DNA of 64,000 nt from Sporisorium sorghi (Eukaryota > Basidiomycota > Ustilaginomycetes > Ustilaginales > Ustilaginaceae). The notes below the pieces were generated by a model. It searched no databases and had not been told where the DNA came from. It saw only the letters and a program-made list of their open reading frames with translations. The stretch covers positions 1 to 64,000 of the forward strand of contig JALCCG010000045.1 of NCBI GenBank assembly GCA_023212695.1, in the 5' to 3' direction. Positions 44,224-54,068 of the stretch are shown piece by piece; within the stretch, counting starts at the first letter, position 1; every line of letters starts with the position of its first letter. The translations under genes were made by a program, and so were the position numbers.

Positions 44224-45345
44224 CTATTCGTACCAGTATCCCTTGATGCCTCGCTCCATGCGCATCAAGGCCTCCAGATAGAAATAGTCGCCCCATATCA
44301 TGAAATCGTCCGGCGCTGTATTTCCTCTCACATAATAGGCTCCATGCTTCAGTAATCCTTCGGCATCTTGTTCGCCAACCGTTGAATAATGACACACAAG
44401 TGATTCCAGCGTCAGCCTCAGCTTCTTCTCGAACTCCGCACGGTCCGGATCTACAGCATCCAGATGACTGATCAGTTCGACCATTCCGGCCGCAAAGATG
44501 GCAGAAGCCGAGCTGTCACGGTACGTATTCGTATCTATTGGCACGTCAAAATCCCAATATGCCACATGATCCTCTGGAAGGTGCCGAATGAAATAAGTCG
44601 CCATGCGCTTTGCCGTATCCAGGTAGAGCGGGTTCCCCGTATAGCGGTATGCCAGTGCGAACCCGTACACGCCCCACGCTTGACCGCGGGACCAGGTCGA
44701 TCCGTTCGTATATCCCTGATGTGTCGCTCCACCCATCGCTTCTCCCGTCTCTGCATCAAACATAAATGTATGATACGAGCTATCGTCTCCGCGCACCAGA
44801 TAACGACGGCTCTGATTCGCCTGCTTGATGGCAGCCTCGCGGTAGCGTTCATCCCCTGTTTGTTGGGAAGCCCAGAACAACAGCGGCAGATTCATAAGGC
44901 AATCGATGATCATTCGTCCGCCGTGCTGAGGATCTTCAGGCAATCCCCATGCCTGAAGATACTGTCCGTTAGGACGCCAGCGGCGCATGAGTACATCCGC
45001 CGCTTGCAGTGTCAATTCCCTGGCTTCTTCATCGCGTTCCACCATCCACTGTGCCTGTGAGGATAAGGTATACAGGAATCCGATATCATGGTGATCCAGA
45101 ACGCGATGGGACTCCATTCGCCGCTTGAAGCTTTGGACGGTGCGGCGAGCCGCCTCACGGTAAGCTTCATCTCCGGAATACTCATAGCCAAGCCATAACA
45201 TTCCACTCCAGAATCCGTTGGTCCAATCCTCATTCGGATTCAGACCGTATTTGCCATTGAAGCTGACGTGCGGAAAATGATCTCCGAATCTCTTCGTATT
45301 GTCTTTGATTTTAACCAAAGCATCCTCAATTGCGGCTTTCCACAT
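44224..45345 (-). CDS. Unsaturated glucuronyl hydrolase, GH88
   Basis: A 373-residue cytoplasmic enzyme. Asp87 (DHHDIGF) and Asp148 (MIIDCLMNLPLL) are 61 residues apart, the same spacing as the catalytic pair Asp88/Asp149 of Bacillus sp. GL1 UGL. NEDWTNGFWSGMLW near residue 38 is the family's aromatic pocket. It hydrates the 4,5-double bond left by polysaccharide lyases and so releases the non-reducing uronic acid. No signal peptide, consistent with action on imported lyase products. GGAGGGGGAAGG ribosome site. Confidence 0.93.
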   Translation of the reverse strand: MWKAAIEDALVKIKDNTKRFGDHFPHVSFNGKYGLNPNEDWTNGFWSGMLWLGYEYSGDEAYREAARRTVQSFKRRMESHRVLDHHDIGFLYTLSSQAQWMVERDEEARELTLQAADVLMRRWRPNGQYLQAWGLPEDPQHGGRMIIDCLMNLPLLFWASQQTGDERYREAAIKQANQSRRYLVRGDDSSYHTFMFDAETGEAMGGATHQGYTNGSTWSRGQAWGVYGFALAYRYTGNPLYLDTAKRMATYFIRHLPEDHVAYWDFDVPIDTNTYRDSSASAIFAAGMVELISHLDAVDPDRAEFEKKLRLTLESLVCHYSTVGEQDAEGLLKHGAYYVRGNTAPDDFMIWGDYFYLEALMRMERGIKGYWYE

Positions 45346-45388
45346 GGTCCTTCCCCCTCCCCATGAACTAGATCCTGCTTACATTCAT

Positions 45389-48349
45389 TTAAGTCGGATC
45401 AAGCCTCAGCGTAATTGTATGACTCTTGCCCGCAGATCCCTGTGTATCCATAGCGAGCCGGATAGAGGGTGACATCTGAAGCACAGTCACGGTTGGATCT
45501 TGTGCCAGCACTTGCAGTCCGCTCTTATCCACATCAACGACCACCCTCGTTTGCTTCTGCGTCGGCTCAGCCACTGCAATCGTCAACATATCGCCGTTCT
45601 CCTTCATGATGTAAGAGATGGGGTGATCGGTCGTCACCTGCTGGAAAGAGCCTGCATCCCAGAAATTGATGCCAGTTACGCCGTGTTTGCTTTCCTTGAC
45701 GGCATGAACACGTCCCGTTGCAACCAGCACCTGAATATCCGGGCTCACTGCATACGCAGCAGTCTGTTCGGACGTTTTGCCCGGCAGCAATACATATTCA
45801 TAACTCCCGGAACTCACTGCGGTTCCATGCTCAATAGCCAGACTCAAATAATTGCGGCTGATCGGATCAGCAGGACCGCTCTTATTGATCTCACTCCATG
45901 AGCCCGCACGGACTTCGCGTTTACCATCCACCTCTTCTCCGGAAGGAAATACGTATCCAATATCCGCCCCGGTGATATTGCCTTCCAGATGAGCCCAACT
46001 GACATTACTAACCTTTTCCTCCCAGCCGAGACTTGGCGGTAGCTCACGACCGTTTACGATGAGTTTGTTGTCACCTGCCTGCGTCAGCTGCCGGTTCTCA
46101 ACGATGGTCTCGGTCGGATTGCCGGATAGATTCTTGATATCCGAGCCTAAAGCAACCATCTCATCATCAAACAGGAACCAGGATTTTTTACCGGATAAAG
46201 AGCTGCCTGTGCTTTGATCCAGAGCAAACTCCATGCCGACAGCCCCGTATTCGCCATCGATTACCGATCCGCCGACCCAATCTCTGCTGTTCATGTAATA
46301 GCCCCACTCTGCCGGAGCCTTGGACGAACGATCTGTTGTTGTTCCCGGTAGCCTGTAACTGTCAACGGTTGGCCAGTACTGATCGCTGAATTGCTTCAGA
46401 TCCTGATTGTAGAGACTGGTCATTCCCATCCCGGTATACCAGCCCTTTGCATTCTCGCCGTTGCCGTACTCGAATGCAGAAATCCGGTCAGAGAACATGC
46501 TGATGCCCAAGCCGAAATGCTCCCGGAGCTGAACGGCCCGGTCCATACCGGCAAACACCTGCGTATGAACAAGTTCGCCGCGCGGCATGACGCTGTCATC
46601 CTGCATCAGCTGTTTCAGCAGGTTCAGCTCATACAACGGCAAACCCGCATAATAGTTGTCAAATGTCGTGTCCTTCAGCACCCACTCCTTGACCATGCTC
46701 TTCATTTCTACTGCTTGAGCAGGCGGAGCCGACTGGGCCAGACGCAGAATCGTCATCGAAACCGAGCGTCCTGCAAGATGGTCCGAATCCGCAGCACGCG
46801 ATATGCTGCGCCCTTTTACCGAATCCATCATTGCGCCTTTATATATAAGCGGTTCAAAGGAACGACCTACCCAGTCATAGACATGATGGGCATTCGGATC
46901 TGTGATGGCCCATGGCGAATCGGCGAACAATAAGAAGAGATCGGCCATGCGGCCAAGCAATACGCCGCCGTAACTTCCTGTGTAGGCAATATTTTTGTGC
47001 TGGACCAGGGAGCCGTCTTCATACACGCCGTCTCCTTGCTTGACGTATAGGAATTCATTCGTAATGGAGTCTCTGCCCTGTTCGATTTTGGACGCTTGCT
47101 TGCCCACGATGCCTCGCAAAGTAACAACAAGCGCCTTATCCAGCAGGTTTGCTCCTGTTTCGACCGCTGCCGGGTTCGCTACACGCTTCTTCGGATCGGG
47201 AACGAACTTATCGATGGCAGCGAGGTATTGGTTAAGAAGCTCCGGCGGCATCACATCATGCATGAGCACCAGAATATTCATAACTTCCTGGGGAGTTCCG
47301 ATCTCCCAATCCCACCAGTTTCCGGTGATCTTCTTGCTTGGGTTGTATTGATATTCGTACATCCATTTCATGGCCCGTACAATATCGTTCTTCAACACTT
47401 CATTCCCATAAAGAGGCGAGCCCTCGATGGAATAGGCCAAGGCAAGGTCGCGGATAATCCCATAGGCCCAGGAGATACGCCATGAATCATTCTGCGTCTT
47501 GCTGATCACCCCGTCCCATAAAGAATCAGGATGATCTCCTTTATTCAGCGTATCCCATCTTCCCGTCTTATCCCCGTTTGTCATCCGTTCAACAAGCGCA
47601 GACACGTTAGCAGCCGCATCCGGATCGTTCATCTGAACACCTTCGCCGCCGACCAGCTTCGAAGCCCAGCGCTGGCGGATCGTATCAAACGCCTGTGCGG
47701 GTAAATCCGAACCGGTCTCAGTCAGGGAAACATCGTCAATCCAGACGGTTCCCGTGCCCGTTTCAAGCAATATCTCTACCTTCAATCTTGTTATCCGGGG
47801 GTCCTTTGGAACCTCGATCTTCATTTCATGCAGCGTCCACTCGGTGCTTCCTTTCACGAAAGGAATCGCAGGACCGTCCATGAGTTTGCTCCCGTTCTCA
47901 GCACAGAATTGAGTACGGATGTATACTCCCTTGCCGGCATCGACAGGTTTTACATCCTGCGTCTTCAACCAAGCCTGTACGGTATAGGCCAAGCCAGGCA
48001 ATACAGGTGTAATGGGCTGAGGGGCAACCGCCGTCCGGGCTGCGGCCTGATGTTTAATTTCTACTGAACGGCTGCCAAGATGACTCTGGTTGTTCACCAC
48101 TGAAACCTGCTGTCCGTTTCTCGTTGGAAGCCACGCGCTCCAACCATCGGGTCTGCCTCCGACCCAGTCCTGGTGTTGAAGCAGTGTACCCTCCTCGAAC
48201 CCGCCATTCGGAATCAGATTAGGGCCTTGATTCCCCTCCACAGCGCTGGCATGGACTTGATGATTCGATCCGAGCAATCCTGCAAAGATAACCTGAAATA
48301 TCATACAGAAAACAACTGCCATCGATAACCGCCTTGATCCGAGATCCAT
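45389..48349 (-). CDS. Polysaccharide lyase family 8 (hyaluronan/chondroitin/xanthan lyase type), secreted
   Basis: A 986-residue enzyme. Signal peptide 1-36 (ends VHASA), a beta-sandwich carbohydrate-binding-like module (about 42-210, NLIPNGGFEEG...WIDDVSLTE), the alpha/alpha toroid (about 220-560), then beta-sandwich domains. Asn401, His451 and Tyr460 are spaced 50 and 9 apart, and Arg514/Arg518 follow; this matches S. pneumoniae hyaluronate lyase (Asn349, His399, Tyr408, Arg462/466). Trp345-Trp346 fits the aromatic patch. It cleaves a uronic-acid polysaccharide by beta-elimination. RBS GAAGGAG. Confidence 0.93.
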   Translation of the reverse strand: MDLGSRRLSMAVVFCMIFQVIFAGLLGSNHQVHASAVEGNQGPNLIPNGGFEEGTLLQHQDWVGGRPDGWSAWLPTRNGQQVSVVNNQSHLGSRSVEIKHQAAARTAVAPQPITPVLPGLAYTVQAWLKTQDVKPVDAGKGVYIRTQFCAENGSKLMDGPAIPFVKGSTEWTLHEMKIEVPKDPRITRLKVEILLETGTGTVWIDDVSLTETGSDLPAQAFDTIRQRWASKLVGGEGVQMNDPDAAANVSALVERMTNGDKTGRWDTLNKGDHPDSLWDGVISKTQNDSWRISWAYGIIRDLALAYSIEGSPLYGNEVLKNDIVRAMKWMYEYQYNPSKKITGNWWDWEIGTPQEVMNILVLMHDVMPPELLNQYLAAIDKFVPDPKKRVANPAAVETGANLLDKALVVTLRGIVGKQASKIEQGRDSITNEFLYVKQGDGVYEDGSLVQHKNIAYTGSYGGVLLGRMADLFLLFADSPWAITDPNAHHVYDWVGRSFEPLIYKGAMMDSVKGRSISRAADSDHLAGRSVSMTILRLAQSAPPAQAVEMKSMVKEWVLKDTTFDNYYAGLPLYELNLLKQLMQDDSVMPRGELVHTQVFAGMDRAVQLREHFGLGISMFSDRISAFEYGNGENAKGWYTGMGMTSLYNQDLKQFSDQYWPTVDSYRLPGTTTDRSSKAPAEWGYYMNSRDWVGGSVIDGEYGAVGMEFALDQSTGSSLSGKKSWFLFDDEMVALGSDIKNLSGNPTETIVENRQLTQAGDNKLIVNGRELPPSLGWEEKVSNVSWAHLEGNITGADIGYVFPSGEEVDGKREVRAGSWSEINKSGPADPISRNYLSLAIEHGTAVSSGSYEYVLLPGKTSEQTAAYAVSPDIQVLVATGRVHAVKESKHGVTGINFWDAGSFQQVTTDHPISYIMKENGDMLTIAVAEPTQKQTRVVVDVDKSGLQVLAQDPTVTVLQMSPSIRLAMDTQGSAGKSHTITLRLDPT

Positions 48350-48558
48350 ATATAAGTGCTCCTTCCGCCTGAAGCCTTAGTCGTTCTACCTCTTTCCGCT
48401 GATCCACAAGCGCAAGCGCGTGATTTCTTCGTTCCGCCCTGTCGCAAAATGGTGTATATCGTGCACTCACTGCTCCCTATGTGTACTGCTCCCAGTTCGC
48501 ACGGTGTAGGATCGAAGCATCCTTGGATGGTTGTGGGCCATCAAGACGCTGTTTCGCC

Positions 48559-50235
48559 CTATGCATTCTTCCGCTGATCTACGCTGCTGCTAATCAGACG
48601 GTTCACTTGTTCTCTCTTTCGAATGTACCACTCTTCTTCACGCGGATAGACCGTTAACGATATTTCTTCCTCCAGCCCGTCCTGCAGCATTGCCACTACT
48701 TGTTCACGCCCCACCTTCTGCTCCAGCAGCTCAAGTGCACGCAAATCTTGCAGCGCCTCTGTCAATACTTCCAGCCTGATCGATTCAACCGGTCCTTCTT
48801 CGCCAGGGTAAACCAGGAAGGCATCACCTGCTGGAAAGCCCCCTCCGGCATCCGTCACCTGATATGGATTGATCGCGTATTTGGAGAACTGTGCGTACCA
48901 AAAGTTATAGCCCCAGTGCAGGAAGCCCCTTAATTTCAATATATAGAGCTGAATCCCCAACACGCGATTGCGGGATGACGGCATATGAAAAAAGCGGTTG
49001 GACACTTGTTTGTACTGGGCGCAGCAGTAATACGTCCACAACCCTTCCAAACCGTGGTCGAGAAACGGCTGAATATCATTGCTGGCAGGAATCGGATGTT
49101 CAATCAGCCCGCTCTTGTAAAATTCATAATCCGATAAAGCATCGATGATCGGAAAGTCTTTCAGTATAGGTCGCACAAGCTCACTCGCGGCACGATACGT
49201 TTCCAGGTCGTCAAGCTTGGGCTCGTCGGACAGGTGAAAGTACACACGCTTCTCCAGCCCGTTCCACTTCACAAATTGAACAAGCTTGTTTAGAAACGCT
49301 GTGAGGAAAGCCGTATACTCCGAATCATTGGAGGCAGTCTCCCAGCCGAATAATAGCTTGTATTGTCCATCTACGGTAGCCATTACTTTCGGTGCAGACT
49401 TTGCCCCCCACTGCGTGAACAGATGAGAGAATTCAAAATATTTCACGCCGCTGGCGTTACACAGTTCCACCCAGCGCTGTAACAGATCGAAGGAAAAATG
49501 ATAGCTGTCACCTGTCCGCTCCACCTTCACAAGTTGAACCGTCGGACGATCTCCCCCGATTTCCGTATCCAGCGGCGGTGTAAACAAAGGCGTCAGAATC
49601 ATATTCATTCCATGTTTAACCGCAGTGCTCACATATTCACCGATCAGCCGCCAGTGCCGCTCACTGAATACCTCTGTCTGATAATGGGTAGCCAAGCAAT
49701 CCACGTGAAACCACTCGGTGTGAATGAGCGTTTGGTCAGGCAGTGTCTCCGCGATGACCTCCAGCATAAATGACTCCTGACCCAGCTGTTGACCCTTCTC
49801 ATCCTTAATCCTGAACCGGATATCGAACATTCCCGCTTCCGCATCCCGCGGTATTTCCACCGTAATCCACAGGGACCGCCATTGGTCGGGATACCCGGTC
49901 AGACCGAACTCATCGAGCGGAAGGAGGGCATCAGGATACAGTCCCGGTGTTGTCCTCAGAACATGGTCATCCGCATCATGATAATGAATAAAGTTAGCAG
50001 GCACCAGATCCACCTTACGTACAAATAGGTTGGATCGCAGTTCGGACTCCACTTCCACCTGCAGAGATCTCATATGAACTTTCGAGCGGTATGCAATCTG
50101 ATAAGAGTAGGTTTCGCCGCGCAATGCGGAACCCCAAGGATGTACGGGAGCGTTAAGCTCTTCATCCGCAAACACCTTAACCAAGGAACTGACACACCGG
50201 GTTTCGAATGATTCCACCTTTAACAATGAATCCAT
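48559..50235 (-). CDS. GH123-like (DUF4091) glycosidase, putative beta-N-acetylgalactosaminidase
   Basis: A 558-residue protein: N-terminal beta-sandwich (1-165) then a TIM-barrel with the GH123/DUF4091 pattern. VYFHLSDEP near residue 331 holds the adjacent Asp337-Glu338 pair expected for substrate-assisted catalysis; LEGLWTYYCC and RGFLHWGYNFW follow. GH123 enzymes remove beta-linked N-acetylgalactosamine; one founder came from Paenibacillus. No signal peptide, so it works inside the cell. It lies between the importer and the PL8 gene. GGGGGAGG ribosome site. Confidence 0.82.
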   Translation of the reverse strand: MDSLLKVESFETRCVSSLVKVFADEELNAPVHPWGSALRGETYSYQIAYRSKVHMRSLQVEVESELRSNLFVRKVDLVPANFIHYHDADDHVLRTTPGLYPDALLPLDEFGLTGYPDQWRSLWITVEIPRDAEAGMFDIRFRIKDEKGQQLGQESFMLEVIAETLPDQTLIHTEWFHVDCLATHYQTEVFSERHWRLIGEYVSTAVKHGMNMILTPLFTPPLDTEIGGDRPTVQLVKVERTGDSYHFSFDLLQRWVELCNASGVKYFEFSHLFTQWGAKSAPKVMATVDGQYKLLFGWETASNDSEYTAFLTAFLNKLVQFVKWNGLEKRVYFHLSDEPKLDDLETYRAASELVRPILKDFPIIDALSDYEFYKSGLIEHPIPASNDIQPFLDHGLEGLWTYYCCAQYKQVSNRFFHMPSSRNRVLGIQLYILKLRGFLHWGYNFWYAQFSKYAINPYQVTDAGGGFPAGDAFLVYPGEEGPVESIRLEVLTEALQDLRALELLEQKVGREQVVAMLQDGLEEEISLTVYPREEEWYIRKREQVNRLISSSVDQRKNA

Positions 50236-50325
50236 CTTTTCCTCCCCCTTATGATGGGTGTAGACAATGAACCCGGCAAACTCGAGCGAAATTTTCGAAT
50301 GTGCCGGGAACCATCCATCCCTTGT

Positions 50326-51837
50326 TTACTTCGATTTGTAACTGTCCGCCGTATCCTTCAAATGCTGCTGGAAGTTGGCATCGGCCTGCAGTCCGGCAAT
50401 AAAGGCATCCCAATCCGCCAAACTCGATTTGCCGATAAGCACATTGGTATACATGTCAACGAACTTCTTCTGCCAATCGCCGCCTCTTTCCATCCAGGCT
50501 TCCGTCACTGGCAAACCGGCAGCCGGGTTAACCACCGAGGAGTTTGTAATGGCGTCGATTAGTTTGTAGTTATATTCCTTCACTTCGGCCGGCATGTCGG
50601 GCGCTTCTGCACGTTGATACTTGTTAAAATAACCGGAAATCCACTGTGCTGTCGTAGCGGTACCATACGCTTTCTTTTTGCCCTCATCGGTCTGAACGAT
50701 GGAACCATCTTCCGAAACGGTATAATCTACATCCTTCAAGCCATACGTGATCAGATTGTAGCCTTCCTCGTCCGCTGTGGCGTTATAGACCTCTAGAATT
50801 TTCTTCAGCTTCGCCTCGTCTACCGTTAATTTATTCACAAGAAATACGCCGTAGGACCCGTAAGCTTGCTCATGGTATTTCTTGCCGTCTGGAGCAGCAG
50901 GGATCTCAAAGGCTTTCAGCTCTGCTTCCGGATGGATTTTCTTCAGTTCTTGCCCAAACATAAAGGCTTCATTAACGTTGGCAATAGCCACTCCGGCTTT
51001 GCCTTGGATGATCATTTCCTTCACCTGGCTTGACTTCATGACCGGCAAATCCGGTGTAATCAGACCATCGGCATAGGCCTTGCTCCAGAATTCCAGCGCT
51101 GTCTTGGCTTCATCTGTCATCCAATAAGGAAGGAGCGTCCCATCCGCCTGCTCTTTCCACGTTGTACCCGCGCCAAACATCGACATCAAATAACCGCTCA
51201 CGCTGGCCTGTGCCATACCATAGGTATCGTTCTTGCCGTTCTGATCCGGATCGTTCTTGGTGAAAGCTTCTAAAACTTGATAGAGCTCGTCCATCGTGGC
51301 AGGAGCTTTAAGGCCAACCTGGTCCAGCCAATCCTGGCGGATCATTAGGGATTCATGGCCGTCCAGTGGACGAACGCGCGGGATGCCGAATGTCTTGCCC
51401 AGAAACTTCGTATTTTCATACGCGTTCTCCGGGTAGGCTGCAAGATTTGGATAATCCTTGATGTAAGGCGTCAAATCCCAGAATGCTCCTTGTTCGGTAG
51501 CCGTTGAGAATGCGGGATCCTGAATGTCCTCTATCAAAATAACATCAGGCAAACTCTTGGAGGCCAGCAGCGCATTGACTTTCTCTTTGTAGCTGTTGAT
51601 TGGATAGAAGTCAATATCCAGCTTGACGTTCAATTCCTCGTTCAACTGGGTGATGCTGTCCAGATCACTGCTCGGAGATTCCCCGTACGTCATCGTACCA
51701 ATACTGATCTCAACCGGTTTTTGCTCACCGTCCGCAGCTTCGCCTTCGGCAAATTTGCTCTCCCCTTTGGCGCATCCCACTAAGGATACGGCGAGTGTCA
51801 GAGCGAATAGCATGGTGACCCAATTTCTTTTTTTCAT
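50326..51837 (-). CDS. Extracellular solute-binding lipoprotein of the polysaccharide locus, LplA-like
   Basis: A 503-residue receptor with lipobox SLVGC (Cys22). Typical LplA features: ISIGTMTYGESPSSDLDSIT after the signal and DPDQNGKNDTYGMAQAS as the calcium-loop-like motif. Probably binds unsaturated oligosaccharides made by the PL8 lyase. AAAGGGAGGG ribosome site. 62 bp after the LplC-like permease gene, same operon. Confidence 0.92.
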   Translation of the reverse strand: MKKRNWVTMLFALTLAVSLVGCAKGESKFAEGEAADGEQKPVEISIGTMTYGESPSSDLDSITQLNEELNVKLDIDFYPINSYKEKVNALLASKSLPDVILIEDIQDPAFSTATEQGAFWDLTPYIKDYPNLAAYPENAYENTKFLGKTFGIPRVRPLDGHESLMIRQDWLDQVGLKAPATMDELYQVLEAFTKNDPDQNGKNDTYGMAQASVSGYLMSMFGAGTTWKEQADGTLLPYWMTDEAKTALEFWSKAYADGLITPDLPVMKSSQVKEMIIQGKAGVAIANVNEAFMFGQELKKIHPEAELKAFEIPAAPDGKKYHEQAYGSYGVFLVNKLTVDEAKLKKILEVYNATADEEGYNLITYGLKDVDYTVSEDGSIVQTDEGKKKAYGTATTAQWISGYFNKYQRAEAPDMPAEVKEYNYKLIDAITNSSVVNPAAGLPVTEAWMERGGDWQKKFVDMYTNVLIGKSSLADWDAFIAGLQADANFQQHLKDTADSYKSK

Positions 51838-51899
51838 GTGTAAGACCCTCCCTTTGTATCATCATTAAGAATCAATATGTAATGGTGATGTCCGCGCTA

Positions 51900-52781
51900 T
51901 TAACCTTTAATGGAACCCACCAGCATACCTTTGACAAAGTACTTCTGCAAGAAAGGATAGACCAGAATGATAGGCAGGGATGCAACAGCCACAGCTGCCA
52001 TCTTGATGGTCTCTGGAGGTAGCATCTGCTCGCTTTGCAGCATGGCGGCAACGGATGGATCTGCCACATTAGTCGATGCCTGTATCAGCATCATCTGCAG
52101 AACGACCTGCATCGGCCGCAGTTCTTCCGAATTAATGTACAACACTCCGTTAAAGTAGGTGTTCCAGAACCCTACGGCAAAAAATAATCCGAAAGCGGCT
52201 ATGGCAGGCAGCGAGATGGGGAGCATGATTTTGAAGAACACGCCGATATCGTTGGAGCCGTCAATTTTGGCTGCTTCCTCCAGTTCCTCCGGTAATTCCT
52301 GATAAAAGTTTCTCATTAAGAACACATACCAGGCACTCGTAACAGCCGGAAGAATCAACGACCATATCGTATCCATCAATCCCATGCTCTCCACCAGCAA
52401 GAAGTTTGGAATCATGCCGGGATTGAACAGCATCGTCATCAGAATCGCAAGCAAGAAGAATTTCTTGCCGAAGAATTGCCTCCGGGAAAGCGAATAGGAC
52501 AAAGCGCTTGTGATCATGATGCTGATAATGGAACCGACTATGGCGAGAAAAGCGCTGACTCCCAAGGAACGGATGAACATCTCGGTAGACAGGATGTATC
52601 GGTAGGAGCTGAAGCTCCATTTTTCCGGAATCAGGATGAGAGACTTGCTCAGATATTCACTTGGATCTGTAAACGAGATGATGATTACGTACAGGAACGG
52701 CAGCAGGGTTACCAGTCCGATCAGGGACAGCACCGCATAAATCATTCCATTCGTGAATTTATAACCGAAGGAGTGCTTCAT
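51900..52781 (-). CDS. Sugar ABC permease, LplC/YtcP-like
   Basis: A 293-residue six-helix permease; EAA loop LEEAAKIDGSNDIGVFFKIMLP, C-terminus YFVKGMLVGSIKG. Its ATG overlaps the stop of the LplB-like gene (TGATG), so the two are translationally coupled. Confidence 0.93.
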   Translation of the reverse strand: MKHSFGYKFTNGMIYAVLSLIGLVTLLPFLYVIIISFTDPSEYLSKSLILIPEKWSFSSYRYILSTEMFIRSLGVSAFLAIVGSIISIMITSALSYSLSRRQFFGKKFFLLAILMTMLFNPGMIPNFLLVESMGLMDTIWSLILPAVTSAWYVFLMRNFYQELPEELEEAAKIDGSNDIGVFFKIMLPISLPAIAAFGLFFAVGFWNTYFNGVLYINSEELRPMQVVLQMMLIQASTNVADPSVAAMLQSEQMLPPETIKMAAVAVASLPIILVYPFLQKYFVKGMLVGSIKG

Positions 52782-53764
52782 CAGTAAAGACCCTCCTCAC
52801 CGAATTTTTTGGCCAAGCGATTGGCCATAACAACCAGAAGCAGACCGACAACCGATTTAAAGATCCCGACAACCGTCGCGTAACTGAATCGGCCGTTCTG
52901 AATGCCTGTCCGATAGACATACGTGTCGAATACATCGGCTACATGCGAAACCGGAGAACTCATCATCAGGTAGACTTGCTCGAACCCGACTTCCATTACC
53001 TGTCCGAGTCTCAGTATGAGCAGTACGATGATTGTGCTTTTAATGCCCGGCAGTGTCACGTTCAACATCTGCTTCCAGCGGTTTGCGCCATCAATCTGTG
53101 CCGCTTCGTACAAGTCTTGATTGATGCCGGCAAGTGCCGCCAGAAATATGATCGTTCCCCAACCCGCTTCCTTCCAGATGCTCTGTGCCGTGAGAAGCCC
53201 CCAGAAATAATTAGGCTCCGTTAAGAAGCCAATCGGTTGTCCGCCAAGCTCAACGATAATTTTATTGATAATGCCGTCGCTCTGGCCGAGAATAATGAAA
53301 CAAATGCCTGCGATGATGACCCATGATAGAAAATGGGGCAAATAGATAATCGTCTGAATCGTCTTCTTGAACTTCAGGCTCCGTACTTCGTTAATAAGCA
53401 GTGACAGAACAATCGGTACCGGGAAGAAAAACATAATGTTGAGCAGACTGATTGCCATCGTATTTCGGAATAGAAGCAGAAAATCCGGGTTCGTAAAAAA
53501 ATCATAGAAATACTTAAGACCAACCCATTCACTCCCCCAAAAGCCTAAATACGGAGAGTAATTCTGAAAGGCTAAAGCGAGACCCCAGATGGGGAAGTAC
53601 TTAAATATGAGGAAAAACAACAGCCCCGGAAGCGCAAGCACATATAAATATTTCTCCCGGGCGATTATCACCTTCATTCGTTCCAGCTTGGATCTTTTTT
53701 TTCCGCCTCGTTCCCTTTCACTACCAGATGCCAAAATCGCTTGCTCCGTATTGGATTGCGACAA
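52781..53764 (-). CDS. Sugar ABC permease, LplB/YtcO-like
   Basis: A 327-residue permease: YFPIWGLALAFQNYSPYLG in the first external segment and EAA loop LYEAAQIDGANRWKQMLNV. I chose the TTG at 53764 because AGGAGGTGGTGG lies 5-9 bases before it; ATGs further upstream (53812, 53791, 53785) give 7-16 extra residues and lack a site, the last lying inside the ribosome site. First gene of the eight-gene operon running down to the PHP gene. Confidence 0.9.
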   Translation of the reverse strand: MSQSNTEQAILASGSERERGGKKRSKLERMKVIIAREKYLYVLALPGLLFFLIFKYFPIWGLALAFQNYSPYLGFWGSEWVGLKYFYDFFTNPDFLLLFRNTMAISLLNIMFFFPVPIVLSLLINEVRSLKFKKTIQTIIYLPHFLSWVIIAGICFIILGQSDGIINKIIVELGGQPIGFLTEPNYFWGLLTAQSIWKEAGWGTIIFLAALAGINQDLYEAAQIDGANRWKQMLNVTLPGIKSTIIVLLILRLGQVMEVGFEQVYLMMSSPVSHVADVFDTYVYRTGIQNGRFSYATVVGIFKSVVGLLLVVMANRLAKKFGEEGLY

Positions 53765-53846
53765 GGTAACCACCACCTCCTGCATGATCATGAAGTTCCA
53801 CTTGCTTACCAAAGTGTTTCATGTCTGCATCTTACAAGCCGGCAAT

Positions 53847-53999
53847 TCACTGGGCAATGACCAATTCTTCATCCGATGAGCCTGACGCTGCAAAAATTGC
53901 GAATCCCTTGGTACGACTGGATTCTCCCGTTTGGTATGGCTCATAAATCAACAGCCTGACCGGGTCCGGGACTAAAAAATGAGACCCTCTTCGCGGCAC
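53847..53999 (-). other. Unassigned 51-codon open frame between regulator and importer
   Basis: A minus-strand frame from a GTG at 53999 to TGA at 53847 reads in protein-like sequence (GSHFLVPDPVRLLIYEPYQT and FAIFAASGSSDEE). There is no ribosome site, and the GTG lies directly after the regulator's terminator T run. It may be a remnant or a chance frame. Confidence 0.25.
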
Positions 54000-54001
54000 A
54001 A

Positions 54002-54053
54002 AAAAACTTGCAAAAACGAGAAGTGTCCTTAACTTCTCGTCGATTGCAAGTCA
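54002..54053 (-). terminator. Terminator after the sensor/AraC regulator
   Basis: ACTTGCAA and ACGAGAAGT arms pair with ACTTCTCGT and TTGCAAGT in a two-part stem, followed by seven T residues on the minus strand. Confidence 0.88.
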
Positions 54054-54068
54054 GTCGAATAAGGAGGA

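Noticed and set aside
48219..48470. Minus frame with LVDQRKEVERLRLQAEG overlapping the PL8 start
   Set aside because: Mostly overlaps the PL8 signal sequence in another frame; the VDQRK resemblance to the GH123 C-terminus is too short to support a duplication.
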